Source: Corynebacterium mustelae (lineage in GTDB: Bacteria; Actinomycetota; Actinomycetes; Mycobacteriales; Mycobacteriaceae). From it: DNA of 64,000 bases. Below the pieces are notes generated by a model. It searched no databases. It was not told the origin of the DNA and was given only the letters and a program-made list of their open reading frames with translations. Position numbers and translations under genes: made by a program. The stretch is from positions 372,001 through 436,000 of the forward strand of contig NZ_CP011542.1 of the NCBI RefSeq assembly GCF_001020985.1. Direction: 5' to 3'. This document shows positions 1-8,891 of this stretch, one piece after another. How positions within the stretch are numbered: the stretch's first letter is position 1; every line of letters begins with the position of its first letter.

Positions 1-208
1 CGTGTGAATATTGTGAAAAACCTGGATGGTGAAATCTCCAAACGTTGGTTGACAGTTTTCACCGAGGCATCCGGTTCGGGTAAATCCTCGTTAGTTTTTT
101 AACACTATTGCTGCTGAACCACGTCGGCTTATCTACGAAACTGTTCCGCCTTCGGCCTTGGTTCAGCCCGCAACGCTGACTGGTACTTCTTTGAAACTAG
201 AATTGTAA
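1..208 (+). pseudogene. Decayed UvrA-like ABC ATPase fragment
   Basis: Frame 1 reads a piece typical of UvrA-like proteins: SKRWLTVFTEASGSGKSSLVF, containing the Walker A residues GSGKSS, then a stop at 100-102. Shifting by one base at the run of six T (95-100) restores the family sequence FNTIAAEPRRLIYET and runs to a stop at 206-208. The expected long remainder (signature motif, Walker B, zinc modules) is missing, so the gene has a frameshift and an internal or terminal deletion. UvrA-like paralogues of this kind are common in actinobacteria. The 5' part lies outside the window. It ends 3 bases before menD and is probably inert. Confidence 0.7.
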
Positions 209-211
209 ATC

Positions 212-1837
212 ATGACGTTTGCTCAACATTCTGCTGCGGCATTGGCTGTGGCCTTAGCTGAAGAATTGGCCCGGCATATCACTGATGTCGTTATTTGCCC
301 TGGTTCACGTAATTCGCCGTTGTCACTGGCGTTGATTGCTCGCCCAGATGTTCGGGTGCATAGTCGGATTGATGAACGCTCAGCAGCGTTCGCGGCGTTG
401 GGTATGGCGCGGGTTACTGGTCGGCATGTGGGTGTAGTGACTACTTCCGGTACTGCGGTGGCTAATTGCCTGCCAGCGGTTGTGGAGGCACGTCATGCGC
501 ATGTGCCGCTAGCCATTATTTCTGCGGATCGCCCGGTGGATCTGGTGGGCACGGGGGCAAATCAGACTATTGAACAACGTGGGTTACTAACGCTTCCAAC
601 CATTGATGTAGCCACTGTTGCTGATCTTTCGATGCTTGTCGACGCGTTCACAGCCCCGGTGGTTCATATTAATGCTAGATTTGCGGAGCCTTTGGTGGCT
701 GGTTTGCCGTTGGTGCCGGAACCGGTAGCGCGCCATAACAACTACCAGTTGATAGGCCAGGTGGATCACGGGGTAGTAGACGTCGATCTTCGTGTACGCA
801 CCTTGGTGATTGCTGGTGACGAGGCTTGGGCGGTGCCTGGGTTGGAAGATGTGCCGACCATAGCTGAGCCGTCGGCACCAACGCCGTATCACCCGGTGCA
901 TCCACTAGCAGCCCCGGTGTTTGCTAAAACTCAGGTGTCAGCGGCGGGATTTGTGGTGGATACCAAAGTGGAACAGGTGATCGTGGTTGGTCATCCTACG
1001 TTGCATCGCGATGTGCTAAAACTTGTGGCTGATCCAGATGTGGATGTGGTGGTGTTGACTCGCACGGATACGGTGACTAATCCGTTCCGTAAGCAGGTTC
1101 GGGTTGGTAGTCGGGTCAAGGTCACTGGTCAGCCCACACCGGAGTGGCTCAAGATTTGTACTGCCGCCTCTGACATGGCTGCTGCGACGGTGCGGGAAGT
1201 GCTTGCGGAGCCGGAATTTGGGTTTACGGGTTTGCATGTGGCTGCGGCGGTGGCTGACACGTTGGGCACCGGTGATACGTTATTCATCGGCCCGTCGAAT
1301 CCGGTTAGGGATTGTTCGTTGGTGGGTTTGCCTTTCGACGGGGTAGACACGTTCACCCCACGCGGTGTGGCCGGAATCGACGGTAATATTTCGCAGGCGA
1401 TTGGGGTGGCGCTGGCGACCCAAGCAAGGTATCCCGATCAGGTGCGTGCGCCGCGTACGGTGGCGATCATGGGTGATGTGACGTTTGTGCATGACCTTGG
1501 CGGGTTGGTTTCGTTGCCGGGTTCACCGCAGCCGGAAAATCTCACCATTGTGGTGGCTAATGATAATGGTGGTGGTATTTTTGAAACGCTGGAGATCGGT
1601 GCCGAAGAATATAAACCGAGTTTTGAACAGGCATTTGGCACGCCGCACGCGGTAGATATTGAATCATTGTGTGTTGGTTTCGGGCATGATTATCGGAGGG
1701 TCGAGACCCTATCTGAATTGGTTGCGGCGTTGTTGGATACTATCGATTCTGGTGGGTTTACTGTTATTGAGGCGCTAACCCAACGAGATACCCGACGACA
1801 GTTGCATGACGTACTGAAAGCTAAGAACGCAATTTAA
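212..1837 (+). CDS. menD: MenD, SEPHCHC synthase
   Basis: 541 residues, the usual length for MenD. The enzyme is thiamine-diphosphate dependent and joins isochorismate to 2-oxoglutarate in menaquinone biosynthesis in the cytosol. Visible signs: N-terminal PGSRNSPLS; glutamate 55 in RIDERSAAF, the position of the cofactor-activating Glu; TTSGTAVAN; and the C-terminal cofactor site, with [11 protein letters not shown], then [12 protein letters not shown], then NDNGGGIFE. It begins 3 bases after the UvrA-like remnant and is followed 3 bases later by a DUF3592 gene, then mgtA and menG. This matches the mycobacterial menD-Rv0556-mgtA-menG order and supports a single transcription unit. A copy of the GCTTGTCGACG motif lies inside it at 634-644. 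Confidence 0.96.
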   Translation: MTFAQHSAAALAVALAEELARHITDVVICPGSRNSPLSLALIARPDVRVHSRIDERSAAFAALGMARVTGRHVGVVTTSGTAVANCLPAVVEARHAHVPLAIISADRPVDLVGTGANQTIEQRGLLTLPTIDVATVADLSMLVDAFTAPVVHINARFAEPLVAGLPLVPEPVARHNNYQLIGQVDHGVVDVDLRVRTLVIAGDEAWAVPGLEDVPTIAEPSAPTPYHPVHPLAAPVFAKTQVSAAGFVVDTKVEQVIVVGHPTLHRDVLKLVADPDVDVVVLTRTDTVTNPFRKQVRVGSRVKVTGQPTPEWLKICTAASDMAAATVREVLAEPEFGFTGLHVAAAVADTLGTGDTLFIGPSNPVRDCSLVGLPFDGVDTFTPRGVAGIDGNISQAIGVALATQARYPDQVRAPRTVAIMGDVTFVHDLGGLVSLPGSPQPENLTIVVANDNGGGIFETLEIGAEEYKPSFEQAFGTPHAVDIESLCVGFGHDYRRVETLSELVAALLDTIDSGGFTVIEALTQRDTRRQLHDVLKAKNAI

Positions 1838-1840
1838 ACT

Positions 1841-2338
1841 ATGTCCACGATGATCCAACGCATCCCGATTTATAGCGCTGACCGTATTAAACGGCGCGTG
1901 GTGCAGGCAGTGTTTGTGCTTTATGCCGTTGCTATGTTGGGCAGCGGTGCCATGCTGGCTGGTGCTGGGCTTAACGATTATATGATCGATAAAGACCCCG
2001 GCCGGGCGTTGGCTCGGGTTACTTCGGTGACGAAAACCAGGGCTATCGTGGAATTTCAAGACGACCAAGGTCGGGTACATTCCCCGGAATCTGGCTTGTT
2101 ATATCCCACCGGATTGGGTGCAGGGCAACGGGTGTGGGTGACATATGCTCGTTCTAATCCGAACCTGGTCAAGGTGCAGGGTCGGGAATGGACGCTTGCG
2201 ATTATTCCTACGTTGTCGACTATCGCGGTGATTAATGTGGTGGCCGTGATTGGGGTTATATTGGCACGCAAGATCACACCACAGCCTAAACCTGTGCGTA
2301 CCCGTACGATTACCATTGCGCCCCGAAACAAAACGTAA
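1841..2338 (+). CDS. DUF3592-type membrane protein
   Basis: 165 residues, function unknown. There are two membrane segments, near residues 21-43 and 122-142, flanking an external stretch rich in beta-strand pattern (ARVTSVTKTRAIVEF and GQRVWVTYARSNP). That stretch resembles the DUF3592 fold. The C-terminus is short and basic (KPVRTRTITIAPRNKT). It sits between menD (3-base gap) and the mannosyltransferase gene (5-base gap), the same place as Rv0556 in mycobacteria, so it is probably co-transcribed and translationally coupled. Its position suggests a link to envelope lipid or quinone functions, but nothing in the sequence shows a catalytic role. Confidence 0.8.
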   Translation: MSTMIQRIPIYSADRIKRRVVQAVFVLYAVAMLGSGAMLAGAGLNDYMIDKDPGRALARVTSVTKTRAIVEFQDDQGRVHSPESGLLYPTGLGAGQRVWVTYARSNPNLVKVQGREWTLAIIPTLSTIAVINVVAVIGVILARKITPQPKPVRTRTITIAPRNKT

Positions 2339-2343
2339 CCGTT

Positions 2344-3477
2344 ATGCGGATAGCTATTGTTGCGGAATCGTTTGCCCCGCAGGTCAACGGGGTGAGCAAT
2401 TCGATTATGCGGTTGCTGGAGTTTTGCCGCGACCACGGCCATGATGTTGTGGTTATTGCTCCCGGTTATCCGGTCTCGTCTAGCAGCAATTTCGCTTACG
2501 GTTTTCGGGTGGTGCGGTTACGATCCCTTCGGATTCCGGGTATTGCGTCGTTTCGGGTAGGTATTCCTTCGGGCAGGATCTATTCCACCATTTACCGGTT
2601 TCAACCTGATGTGGTGTACTGTGCTAGCCCGTTTGTTGTTGGCGCTGCGGGAATCCTTGCTGCCCGGTTGCTATCTATCCCGTGTATTGCCGCTTTTCAG
2701 ACGGATGTGGCTGGTTTTGCCACCACGTACCGGTTGGGAGCAATGGTTCCGATTGTTTGGTGGTGGCTTCGGGTTATTCATAATGCAGCTGATCGCACGG
2801 TGGCACCTTCGACTGCAAGTATCACAGCGTTGGTTGAGCATAATATTGATAATGTTCAGCATTGGGGGCGGGGTGTCGATACCCAGCTATTTCAGCCAGC
2901 CAACCGCCAGGAAACGCTTCGGCGCAGCTGGGGCGCGCCGGACAAAACCATCGTCGGGTATGTTGGCAGGTTAGCCAAGGAAAAGAACCTGCATCGGCTA
3001 ATTGCGGTTGCCAATGATCCGACGATGCAATTGGTTATTGTTGGTGACGGTCCGCTGGGTGAACATTTAAGACGCCTCCTGCCACAGGCGGTTTTTACCG
3101 GAACTCTGCACGGTGCAGAATTATCCCGCGCTTACGCCAGTTTTGATGTTTTTGTCCACCCGGGTGAACACGAAACTTTTGGCCAAACCATCCAGGAAGC
3201 TCTCGCTTCGGGGGTTCCGGTGATAGCTACGTCGGTGGGTGGGCCGGCGGATCTCATTCGGGTTCACGAAACCGGTGAATTGTTAGAACCTGAAGAATTC
3301 AGTGAGCGGATTGTTGCGGCGATCAAAGATATCCGGCATATCTGCGACTATCCAGCCATGGCTAGGGCCGCACGGTTAAGCGTTGTGCACAATGGGTGGG
3401 AGCGGCTATGCGCACAGCTATTGCACCAGTGTGACCAGGTGATTGCGGCTCGAACAGCGGTGAAGGCTTATGGTTAG
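2344..3477 (+). CDS. mgtA: GT4 mannosyltransferase, MgtA (PimB-like)
   Basis: 377 residues with a GT-B fold. N-terminal domain: FAPQVNGVSNSI, the acceptor-side motif of the family. C-terminal donor domain: VGYVGRLAKEKNLHRLI, then HPGEHETFGQTIQEALASG with the EX7E-type nucleotide-sugar site, then GGPADLI. In corynebacteria and mycobacteria the enzyme at this locus, formerly called PimB, transfers mannose from GDP-mannose to glucuronosyl-diacylglycerol, leading to lipomannan-like glycolipids of the envelope. Identification as MgtA rests on family and on position between menD and menG. A phosphatidylinositol-mannoside mannosyltransferase would look similar. The start ATG lies 5 bases after the preceding stop. 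Confidence 0.85.
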   Translation: MRIAIVAESFAPQVNGVSNSIMRLLEFCRDHGHDVVVIAPGYPVSSSSNFAYGFRVVRLRSLRIPGIASFRVGIPSGRIYSTIYRFQPDVVYCASPFVVGAAGILAARLLSIPCIAAFQTDVAGFATTYRLGAMVPIVWWWLRVIHNAADRTVAPSTASITALVEHNIDNVQHWGRGVDTQLFQPANRQETLRRSWGAPDKTIVGYVGRLAKEKNLHRLIAVANDPTMQLVIVGDGPLGEHLRRLLPQAVFTGTLHGAELSRAYASFDVFVHPGEHETFGQTIQEALASGVPVIATSVGGPADLIRVHETGELLEPEEFSERIVAAIKDIRHICDYPAMARAARLSVVHNGWERLCAQLLHQCDQVIAARTAVKAYG

Positions 3478-3522
3478 CCCAACACGGGAACTAACTCGAA
3501 AAATAAAAGTGGGGTTAGACTG

Positions 3523-4218
3523 TTGCCTGTGGCTAAGGCATCAATGGAGAAAAACCCGCACGACGTTGCCCGCATGTTCGACTCTGTGGGAGCAAAATAC
3601 GACATCACGAATACGATTTTGAGTTTTGGCCAAGATCGAATGTGGCGCAAACGTACCCGGGAACGATTGGACCTGAAACCTGGGGATAAAGTTCTTGACT
3701 TGGCCGCAGGTACCGCAGTATCCACGGTGGAATTGGGGACATCCGGTGCGTGGTGCGTCGCTTGTGATTTCTCCCTCGGCATGCTGGCTGCCGGGCGGGA
3801 TCGGGAGGTGCCCAAGGTGTGCGGTGATGGGATGCAATTGCCGTTTGCAGACAACACGTTTGATGCAGTAACCATTTCCTACGGGTTGCGTAATATCCAC
3901 GACTGTGCCGCCGGGTTGCGGGAAATGGCACGAGTAACTAAACCGGGGGGACGATTGACTGTGGCGGAGTTTTCCACTCCGGTCATTCCGGTATTTCGCA
4001 CGATCTACATGGAATATCTCATGCGTGCGCTCCCGGCTATCGCCAAGGTGGTTTCCTCTAATCCTGAAAGCTACGAATATTTAGCGGATACAATTCGTGC
4101 GTGGCCGAACCAGGAAGCCCTTGCCCGTATCATCAATGACAACGGTTGGCAAGGGTGTGGTTGGCAAAACTTATCTGGTGGCATTGTGGCACTTCATTCT
4201 GCCACCAAACCTCTTTAA
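3523..4218 (+). CDS. menG: MenG, demethylmenaquinone methyltransferase
   Basis: About 231 residues, a SAM-dependent methyltransferase that adds the C-methyl group of menaquinone (UbiE/MenG family). The SAM motif is [16 protein letters not shown]; further family marks are [34 protein letters not shown] and AEFSTP. Start: TTG at 3523 has a GGGG-type Shine-Dalgarno 7 bases upstream. GTG at 3529 gives the more conserved beginning (V)[16 protein letters not shown] and is equally possible. The gene ends tail to tail with menJ, overlapping its stop by 4 bases. Together with menD and menJ it covers early, methylation and side-chain-reduction steps of menaquinone synthesis. Confidence 0.93.
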   Translation: MPVAKASMEKNPHDVARMFDSVGAKYDITNTILSFGQDRMWRKRTRERLDLKPGDKVLDLAAGTAVSTVELGTSGAWCVACDFSLGMLAAGRDREVPKVCGDGMQLPFADNTFDAVTISYGLRNIHDCAAGLREMARVTKPGGRLTVAEFSTPVIPVFRTIYMEYLMRALPAIAKVVSSNPESYEYLADTIRAWPNQEALARIINDNGWQGCGWQNLSGGIVALHSATKPL

Positions 4219-5525
4219 TGAGTGCCCCATAGTGGCGCGGTATCGGCACGACGGGCTAGAGTGTCACCGGTTTTGCGCCACAACCAGGCTATTAAGTCTC
4301 GGTCGGCGTCGGTGACCAGGTTGCCCATCAACCGGGCTGCCGCAGGCATTAGCACCGCCCCAAGCGGTTTTCGCAGGCCCAGCGGGCCTAAGGTTGCCAG
4401 AAACTTCGGATACGTCAATAGTCGGCCAGCAGTACGAGCCAGTGTGAATGCTGCACCGTAGTGGTGTCGTAAAGTTGCTGGCCATAGAAGGCTGTAGTCC
4501 TTGCCAGGTGATAGCTTTTCGACGGCCAACTCCGCCGTCTCCAATGCATAGTCAATGCCCTCACCGTTCAGCGGGTTCACGCATGCAGCTGCATCCCCAA
4601 TGAGCATCCAATTTCGCCCCGCAACATTGCTAACGGAACCACCCATCGGCAGCAGCGCCGAGGTTACTTTCTCCGGCTGGCCGAAGCTCCAGTCATCACG
4701 TGTCATCGCCGCATAATGATGCAATAACTTCTTGGTATTAATCTTCGCGGGGCGAGCGGTGGTGCTCAACGCCCCACAACCAACATTCGCCATTCCGTTA
4801 CCCAGCGGGAAAATCCAGCCATAGCCCGGTTGGATGTCTCCCGATTCGTCACGTAGCTCTAAGTGGGAATGAATCCATGGTTCTGCTGATAGCGGAGTGG
4901 AACAATACGACCGGGCGGCAATGCCATAAACCTGTTCCTTATGCCAAACCCGGCCCAATAACTTGCCAAAGGTGGAACGAACCCCGTCGGCAACGATGAC
5001 ATGTTGCGGCTGCAACCTTGTGCCGTCGTCAAGCACAACGGTGCTGATACCGCCGTCGGAAAACTCCACACCGACGGCTGCCGCTTGATGAAACCGCACC
5101 GACTCGTTGCCCAATGCGTGCTCTAACAATAAAGCATCAAACTCAGTGCGCGGCATGGCCGAACCAACCGTGCCGAAGGAAGTATCCGGCCACGGCGCGG
5201 TCACACTGCCACCGAAACCGTGCAGCTTCAACCCCTGGGAACTGTACCGGTTGGTGATTACATCGGCTAAGCCTAGAGAGCACAACTGGGCGATCGCGCG
5301 GGGGGTGAGTCCATCGCCACAGGTCTTATCTCGGGGAAACCGCTGTCCGTCTATGATTACCGTGTCCATACCGCGCCGGGCAGCATAGCTGGCAGCTGCG
5401 GAACCGGCGGGTCCGGCACCGATGATAAGCAATTCCACCTGTTGCCCGTCTTGTACAGTGGGGGCGGCTAAGGGGTCGAAAGATTCGGTCACGTCCACTA
5501 TTGTTGCAAGCAAATAGTCAGACAT
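4215..5525 (-). CDS. menJ: Geranylgeranyl-reductase family flavoprotein, MenJ-like
   Basis: 436 residues from the ATG at 5523-5525, which has AAGG just upstream. An in-frame ATG 24 codons further up is less likely. FAD-binding GAGPAG at residues 36-41; [20 protein letters not shown], the geranylgeranyl-reductase signature; and the second FAD motif [20 protein letters not shown]. In mycobacteria the gene next to menG and the polyprenyl synthase is menJ, which saturates one isoprene unit of menaquinone; corynebacteria make MK-8(H2)/MK-9(H2). The same role is inferred here from context. It is transcribed opposite to its neighbours. A copy of GCTTTTCGACG lies inside at 4514-4524. Confidence 0.85.
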   Translation of the reverse strand: MSDYLLATIVDVTESFDPLAAPTVQDGQQVELLIIGAGPAGSAAASYAARRGMDTVIIDGQRFPRDKTCGDGLTPRAIAQLCSLGLADVITNRYSSQGLKLHGFGGSVTAPWPDTSFGTVGSAMPRTEFDALLLEHALGNESVRFHQAAAVGVEFSDGGISTVVLDDGTRLQPQHVIVADGVRSTFGKLLGRVWHKEQVYGIAARSYCSTPLSAEPWIHSHLELRDESGDIQPGYGWIFPLGNGMANVGCGALSTTARPAKINTKKLLHHYAAMTRDDWSFGQPEKVTSALLPMGGSVSNVAGRNWMLIGDAAACVNPLNGEGIDYALETAELAVEKLSPGKDYSLLWPATLRHHYGAAFTLARTAGRLLTYPKFLATLGPLGLRKPLGAVLMPAAARLMGNLVTDADRDLIAWLWRKTGDTLARRADTAPLWGTH

Positions 5526-5662
5526 GCCAACCTTGGGGTGTATGTCCGGACAACTTTGGACTACGGTTAAGTGGTTAGTTAGAAAAATGCACTCCATAAA
5601 CTGCCTTGTGCGGCGGTGGCTGGATTCGCGCTCGGCCTTAATGTAGTAAAGGTAGATTCAGC

Positions 5663-6694
5663 ATGAGTAACCGTGCCGAACTTCGCCAGAACACTGGTGA
5701 TTCCGCTATCGGTACCCGCGTCGATCTCGGCGACGAAGCCCTCAACGACCAAGTTTTGAGCGGCATGAGCCGAGTGGAAACGCTATTGCGTGACGAACTC
5801 GGCAAAAGTGCAGATTTCCTCAGTGAAAAAGTAATGCATCTGACTGCGGCTGGCGGTAAACGTTTCCGCCCCATGTTCGCGTTACTGGCCTCGAATTACG
5901 GGCCGAACCCCATGTGCGACGACGTGATTAAAGCCGCAGTGATTATCGAAATGACCCACTTGGCAACCCTGTACCACGATGACGTGATGGACGAAGCCGA
6001 AATGCGGCGCGGCGTGCCTTCGGCGAATGCCAGGTGGGATAATTCTGTGGCGATTTTGGCGGGCGATATTCTGCTCGCACATGCCTCCCGGATCATGAGT
6101 GAACTGGGGGTGGGAACTGTTGCACATTTTGCTGAAACCTTTGGCGAATTAGTCACCGGCCAGATGCGGGAAACCATCGGCCCGGGTGAGACTGACCCGA
6201 TTTCCCACTACATGAAAGTCGTTGAGGAAAAAACCGGGGTGCTTATCGCATCTGCAGGTTACCTAGGCAGTATGCATGCTGGCGCGACCGAGGACATGCG
6301 GATTGCGTTGCGGGATTTCGGTGCCGCGATTGGAGTTGTTTTCCAGATAGTCGACGACATTATCGACATTTTCTCCGATTCCACTGACTCCGGAAAAACC
6401 CCTGGCACCGACTTACGCGAAGGGGTATTCACACTGCCAGTGCTGTATGCACTGGCAGAAGACACTCCGGTAGGTGATAAGCTGCGGGCGATCCTCACCG
6501 GTCCGCTTGTCGACGACGCTACCGTCACCGAGGCACTAGATCTGCTTGCCCGTTCCACCGGCCGAGAAAAAGCACTTGCCGATGTTCGTCACTATCTGAA
6601 TATTGCGGAAAATAGCCTGGCGAAACTGCCGGAAAACCCGACCACGCAAGCATTACGTGCTTTAGCTCAATTCACCGTTGCCCGGGTGGGATAA
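5663..6694 (+). CDS. Long-chain trans-polyprenyl diphosphate synthase
   Basis: 343 residues. It makes the long isoprenoid diphosphate that becomes the menaquinone tail by adding isopentenyl diphosphate units. Both metal-binding aspartate motifs are present: DDVMD at residues 106-110, preceded by LYH and followed by EAEMRRG, and DDIID at 231-235. GGKRFRPMFALLA marks the substrate-binding first helix pair. A clear AAAGG precedes the ATG at 5663. It is divergent from menJ with about 137 bases between. The neighbourhood parallels mycobacterial menJ-grcC1. Product length (C40 or C45) cannot be told from the sequence with certainty. Confidence 0.92.
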   Translation: MSNRAELRQNTGDSAIGTRVDLGDEALNDQVLSGMSRVETLLRDELGKSADFLSEKVMHLTAAGGKRFRPMFALLASNYGPNPMCDDVIKAAVIIEMTHLATLYHDDVMDEAEMRRGVPSANARWDNSVAILAGDILLAHASRIMSELGVGTVAHFAETFGELVTGQMRETIGPGETDPISHYMKVVEEKTGVLIASAGYLGSMHAGATEDMRIALRDFGAAIGVVFQIVDDIIDIFSDSTDSGKTPGTDLREGVFTLPVLYALAEDTPVGDKLRAILTGPLVDDATVTEALDLLARSTGREKALADVRHYLNIAENSLAKLPENPTTQALRALAQFTVARVG

Positions 6695-6756
6695 CACCCA
6701 GTTAAGGTGGCGATTTGCCAACACGTGGGTAGGTCATAGTAAAGTACTTAGCGCAC

Positions 6757-6839
6757 GCCAGGTTGCCCGAGCGGCCAAAGGGAACGGACTGTAAATCCGT
6801 CGGCTCACGCCTACAGAAGTTCGAATCTTCTACCTGGCA
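6757..6839 (+). tRNA. tRNA-Tyr (GTA)
   Basis: A type II tRNA with a long variable arm. The acceptor stem GCCAGGT (6757-6763) pairs with ACCTGGC (6832-6838), the discriminator is A6839 and CCA is not encoded. The anticodon GTA is at 6791-6793 in the loop CTGTAAA. T arm: AGAAG TTCGAAT CTTCT. Confidence 0.96.
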
Positions 6840-6843
6840 CAAT

Positions 6844-6879
6844 AAAACCCCAATCCTATATAAGGACTGGGGTTTTATT
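6844..6879 (+). terminator. Intrinsic terminator after tRNA-Tyr
   Basis: A 14-bp stem (6844-6857 with 6863-6876, one mismatch) closed by a 5-base loop and ending in TTTTATT. It starts 5 bases after the tRNA. Confidence 0.85.
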
Positions 6880-6983
6880 CTATTGAAAACCTGCTACCCC
6901 CGCGCTCTTATTGGGTTAATTTGAAAACCAATCAAGCTATAATCATATCCCAGCTTTCTTTTATGATTTTTTAAGGAGTGGCA

Positions 6984-7409
6984 ATGTCTTTTGACTTCCA
7001 AAGCCTTGTGGAGAAATTCCGCCCATTGTCTGGCCTGATGGCCCTCATCATCCCATTCGTGCTGGCGGCCATAGCCGGATTGGGCAACATGCTGGGTTTC
7101 TCTTCGGTAAATCCCGACCATACTGTGGTGTTTAAAGTGGTAGACCAAAACGGTCTGCCCCGCCATTGCTCAGTACGGTATGACACCACCGAACCGCAGA
7201 CTGACGATGCAAAGTACACCACCCCCAACGGTATCTTCTCGTTACCGGCCAAGCCTGGGGAGCAAATCAGCCTAAGCTTCGACTGCGATTTCAAAAATGC
7301 TGGAACCCAGATTGCAAGCGTGACAGTCACCGCACCTGAGCAGGGTCCGCAGCCGCATAAAGTTGTTATTCCTAACCCGAACATCCCGTCGTTAAGTTCA
7401 CAAGGCTAA
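6984..7409 (+). CDS. Membrane-anchored small extracytoplasmic protein, unknown
   Basis: 141 residues from ATG 6984, with AAGGAG at 6973-6978 giving ideal spacing. A hydrophobic segment lies near residues 17-39 (LMALIIPFVLAAIAGLGNML). After it comes an exported domain of about 95 residues with strand-rich character and two cysteines (Cys in PRHCSVRY and in SFDCDF) that could pair. The pattern VVFKVVDQNGLPRHCSVRYDT and the phrase TPNGIFSLPAKPGEQ recall small beta-sandwich domains of the carboxypeptidase-regulatory type, but this is a weak likeness. The gene stands alone between two terminators. Function unknown. Confidence 0.75.
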   Translation: MSFDFQSLVEKFRPLSGLMALIIPFVLAAIAGLGNMLGFSSVNPDHTVVFKVVDQNGLPRHCSVRYDTTEPQTDDAKYTTPNGIFSLPAKPGEQISLSFDCDFKNAGTQIASVTVTAPEQGPQPHKVVIPNPNIPSLSSQG

Positions 7410-7445
7410 TGCGAATTGTGGATGCATAACCGGGTAAGACCAGTG

Positions 7446-7496
7446 CCCCCAATGGCTGTTTCCATACAAGTTGGAAATGGCCATTGGGGGTTTTCT
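7446..7496 (+). terminator. Intrinsic terminator
   Basis: A perfect 11-bp stem CCCCCAATGGC / GCCATTGGGGG (7446-7456 with 7480-7490) with extra pairing TTTCC/GGAAA inside, followed by TTTTCTCTT. It ends the gene at 6984-7409. Confidence 0.9.
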
Positions 7497-7590
7497 CTTC
7501 ACCTGGTTTACGGCATGTTTGTGCTGAAGCCGCGGGTTAAGTAGGGAAAATATGCACCAAAACAAGTGATAGGTGCAGGCACCCTGGGGA

Positions 7591-7654
7591 CAACTCGACC
7601 TTTTAGTGTAATGGTGTTCGATTCCGTGGCGCTTAGGGCGAATAGGTCGAGTTG
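7591..7654. repeat. 64-bp palindromic-ended repeat, copy 1
   Basis: Starts CAACTCGACCT and ends AGGTCGAGTTG, an exact 11-bp inverted repeat. The core between the ends (TTTAGTGTAATGGTGTTCG then ATTCCGTGGCGC) is shared with copy 2 at nearly every position. Non-coding. Confidence 0.85.
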
Positions 7655-7861
7655 GTGCCCATCCGGGTGTTTTATCCGCGCCTAGGAATGGGACTTAAGG
7701 ATTCAAAAACCCAGCCGGTTCGAGGTATAGGGCTGGCAATTAATTACCTAGCCCTCGTTGTGGGATTACGTGCCTATGATGCTGTGGTTTCAGGTCTGAA
7801 AACCGTGATCAAGCAGCGCGAATCTACGGCTGGGCCGGTAACCAGTGCGGGCCCGCTGGGG

Positions 7862-7925
7862 CAACTCGACCTTTTAGTGTAGTGGTGGCCGATTCCGTGG
7901 CGCGCAGGGCAAATAGGTCGAGTCG
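7862..7925. repeat. 64-bp palindromic-ended repeat, copy 2
   Basis: Same length and layout as copy 1: CAACTCGACCT at the left, AGGTCGAGTCG at the right with one change. It has the same core, GATTCCGTGGCGC. It is followed by a GGGGATATTTTTTT tract. Confidence 0.85.
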
Positions 7926-8394
7926 GGGATATTTTTTTACTCATGTTGTCAGTTGCTTTGCGGTGGCGCTACGTAGCCTAAAACAGGGAAAATGTAGGAA
8001 AAATTGCTTCCGCATTATCAAAACCCAGGCAGTTAACACACCTCACTGCCCGTGACAGTGTGAGTTTGACCCCTTAATAGATAAAAACAAGACAGGAATA
8101 TATAACGGGTTTTGCTTAAAAAAGGGGGAAAGCATAGCTGGTTACCTTATCGGGAGAGCTCTAATAGCAAACTCCTAATTCAATGCCTAATCTGAGGCTG
8201 AATGATCTATTCCGCTTGAACATAAAAACGTGATCGTGGCATACCCCGCGACTGGTAGTTAGGGGATATGGTAAAACGAGAGCGTTGGCAAAAACTTGTC
8301 TTGAACTGGTGATTTGTTTTCTTGGTTGTAGTCGGGTTATTGTATTGAAGGCTTCAACGAAGCGGGTGATGCAAAACCCACAACAAGAAGCTTC

Positions 8395-8467
8395 GCCCCC
8401 TTAGCTCAGTCGGCAGAGCGTTTCCATGGTAAGGAAAAGGTCGACAGTTCGATTCTGTCAGGGGGCT
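8395..8467 (+). tRNA. tRNA-Thr (GGT)
   Basis: Acceptor GCCCCCT (8395-8401) with AGGGGGC (8460-8466), discriminator T. The anticodon stem TTTCC/GGAAA encloses loop ATGGTAA, giving anticodon GGT at 8428-8430. T arm: GACAG TTCGATT CTGTC. No encoded CCA. Confidence 0.95.
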
Positions 8468-8504
8468 CTGTTTTCTTTTATGGTCTAATAGAAGATAACG
8501 GTAT

Positions 8505-8576
8505 GGCGGTGTAGCTCAGTGGTAGAGCAAGCGACTCATAATCGCTGTGTCGCGAGTTCAATTCTCGCCATCGCTA
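8505..8576 (+). tRNA. tRNA-Met (CAT), elongator
   Basis: Acceptor GGCGGTG (8505-8511) with CATCGCT (8569-8575, two G-U pairs), discriminator A. The anticodon stem AGCGA/TCGCT encloses loop CTCATAA, with CAT at 8537-8539. The paired first position and the absence of the initiator GGG/CCC anticodon stem mark it as elongator. Confidence 0.93.
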
Positions 8577-8714
8577 CTGGATGATGTTTTGTAGGCGTCC
8601 CGAATAACTTGATATGTTTTTCGACGTCTGTTTTTTCATACATCCACCCGACACGTGCCGAATTTGGTAGTGTTGCAGGTAGCTTTTCAGAAATTGAAAG
8701 GCACACAATTACAT

Positions 8715-8787
<73 letters not shown>

Positions 8788-8840
8788 CAAATGTCATCAG
8801 TCGGGACATAGTTGACATATCAGTCGCGACATGGTGGACA

Positions 8841-8891
8841 TAACCGGTGGTCTGTGTTCTGGAATAGGAACACCGATCACCGGTTATTTTT
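8841..8891 (+). terminator. Hairpin at IS left end, terminator-like
   Basis: TAACCGGTG (8841-8849) pairs with CACCGGTTA (8878-8886), and GTGTTC with GAACAC inside, followed by TTTTT at 8887-8891. It would stop transcripts coming from tRNA-Trp before they run antisense into the transposase gene. The transposase stop codon (8884-8886) lies in the stem. Confidence 0.65.

Larger units (their letters stand above)
7497..8394. other. Non-coding stretch upstream of the tRNA cluster
   Basis: About 900 bases without a credible gene. It contains two copies of a 64-bp palindromic-ended repeat, 207 bases apart. The only open frame of any size (7652-7882, +) starts inside one repeat and ends inside the other, has no Shine-Dalgarno and is not convincing. 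The right part (8000-8390) is AT-rich and presumably carries the promoter of the tRNA-Thr/Met/Trp group; I could not fix its -10 and -35. Confidence 0.6.

Noticed and set aside
7652..7882. A 76-codon open frame between repeat copies 1 and 2
   Set aside because: It starts in one repeat and ends in the other, has no Shine-Dalgarno and no protein-like character.
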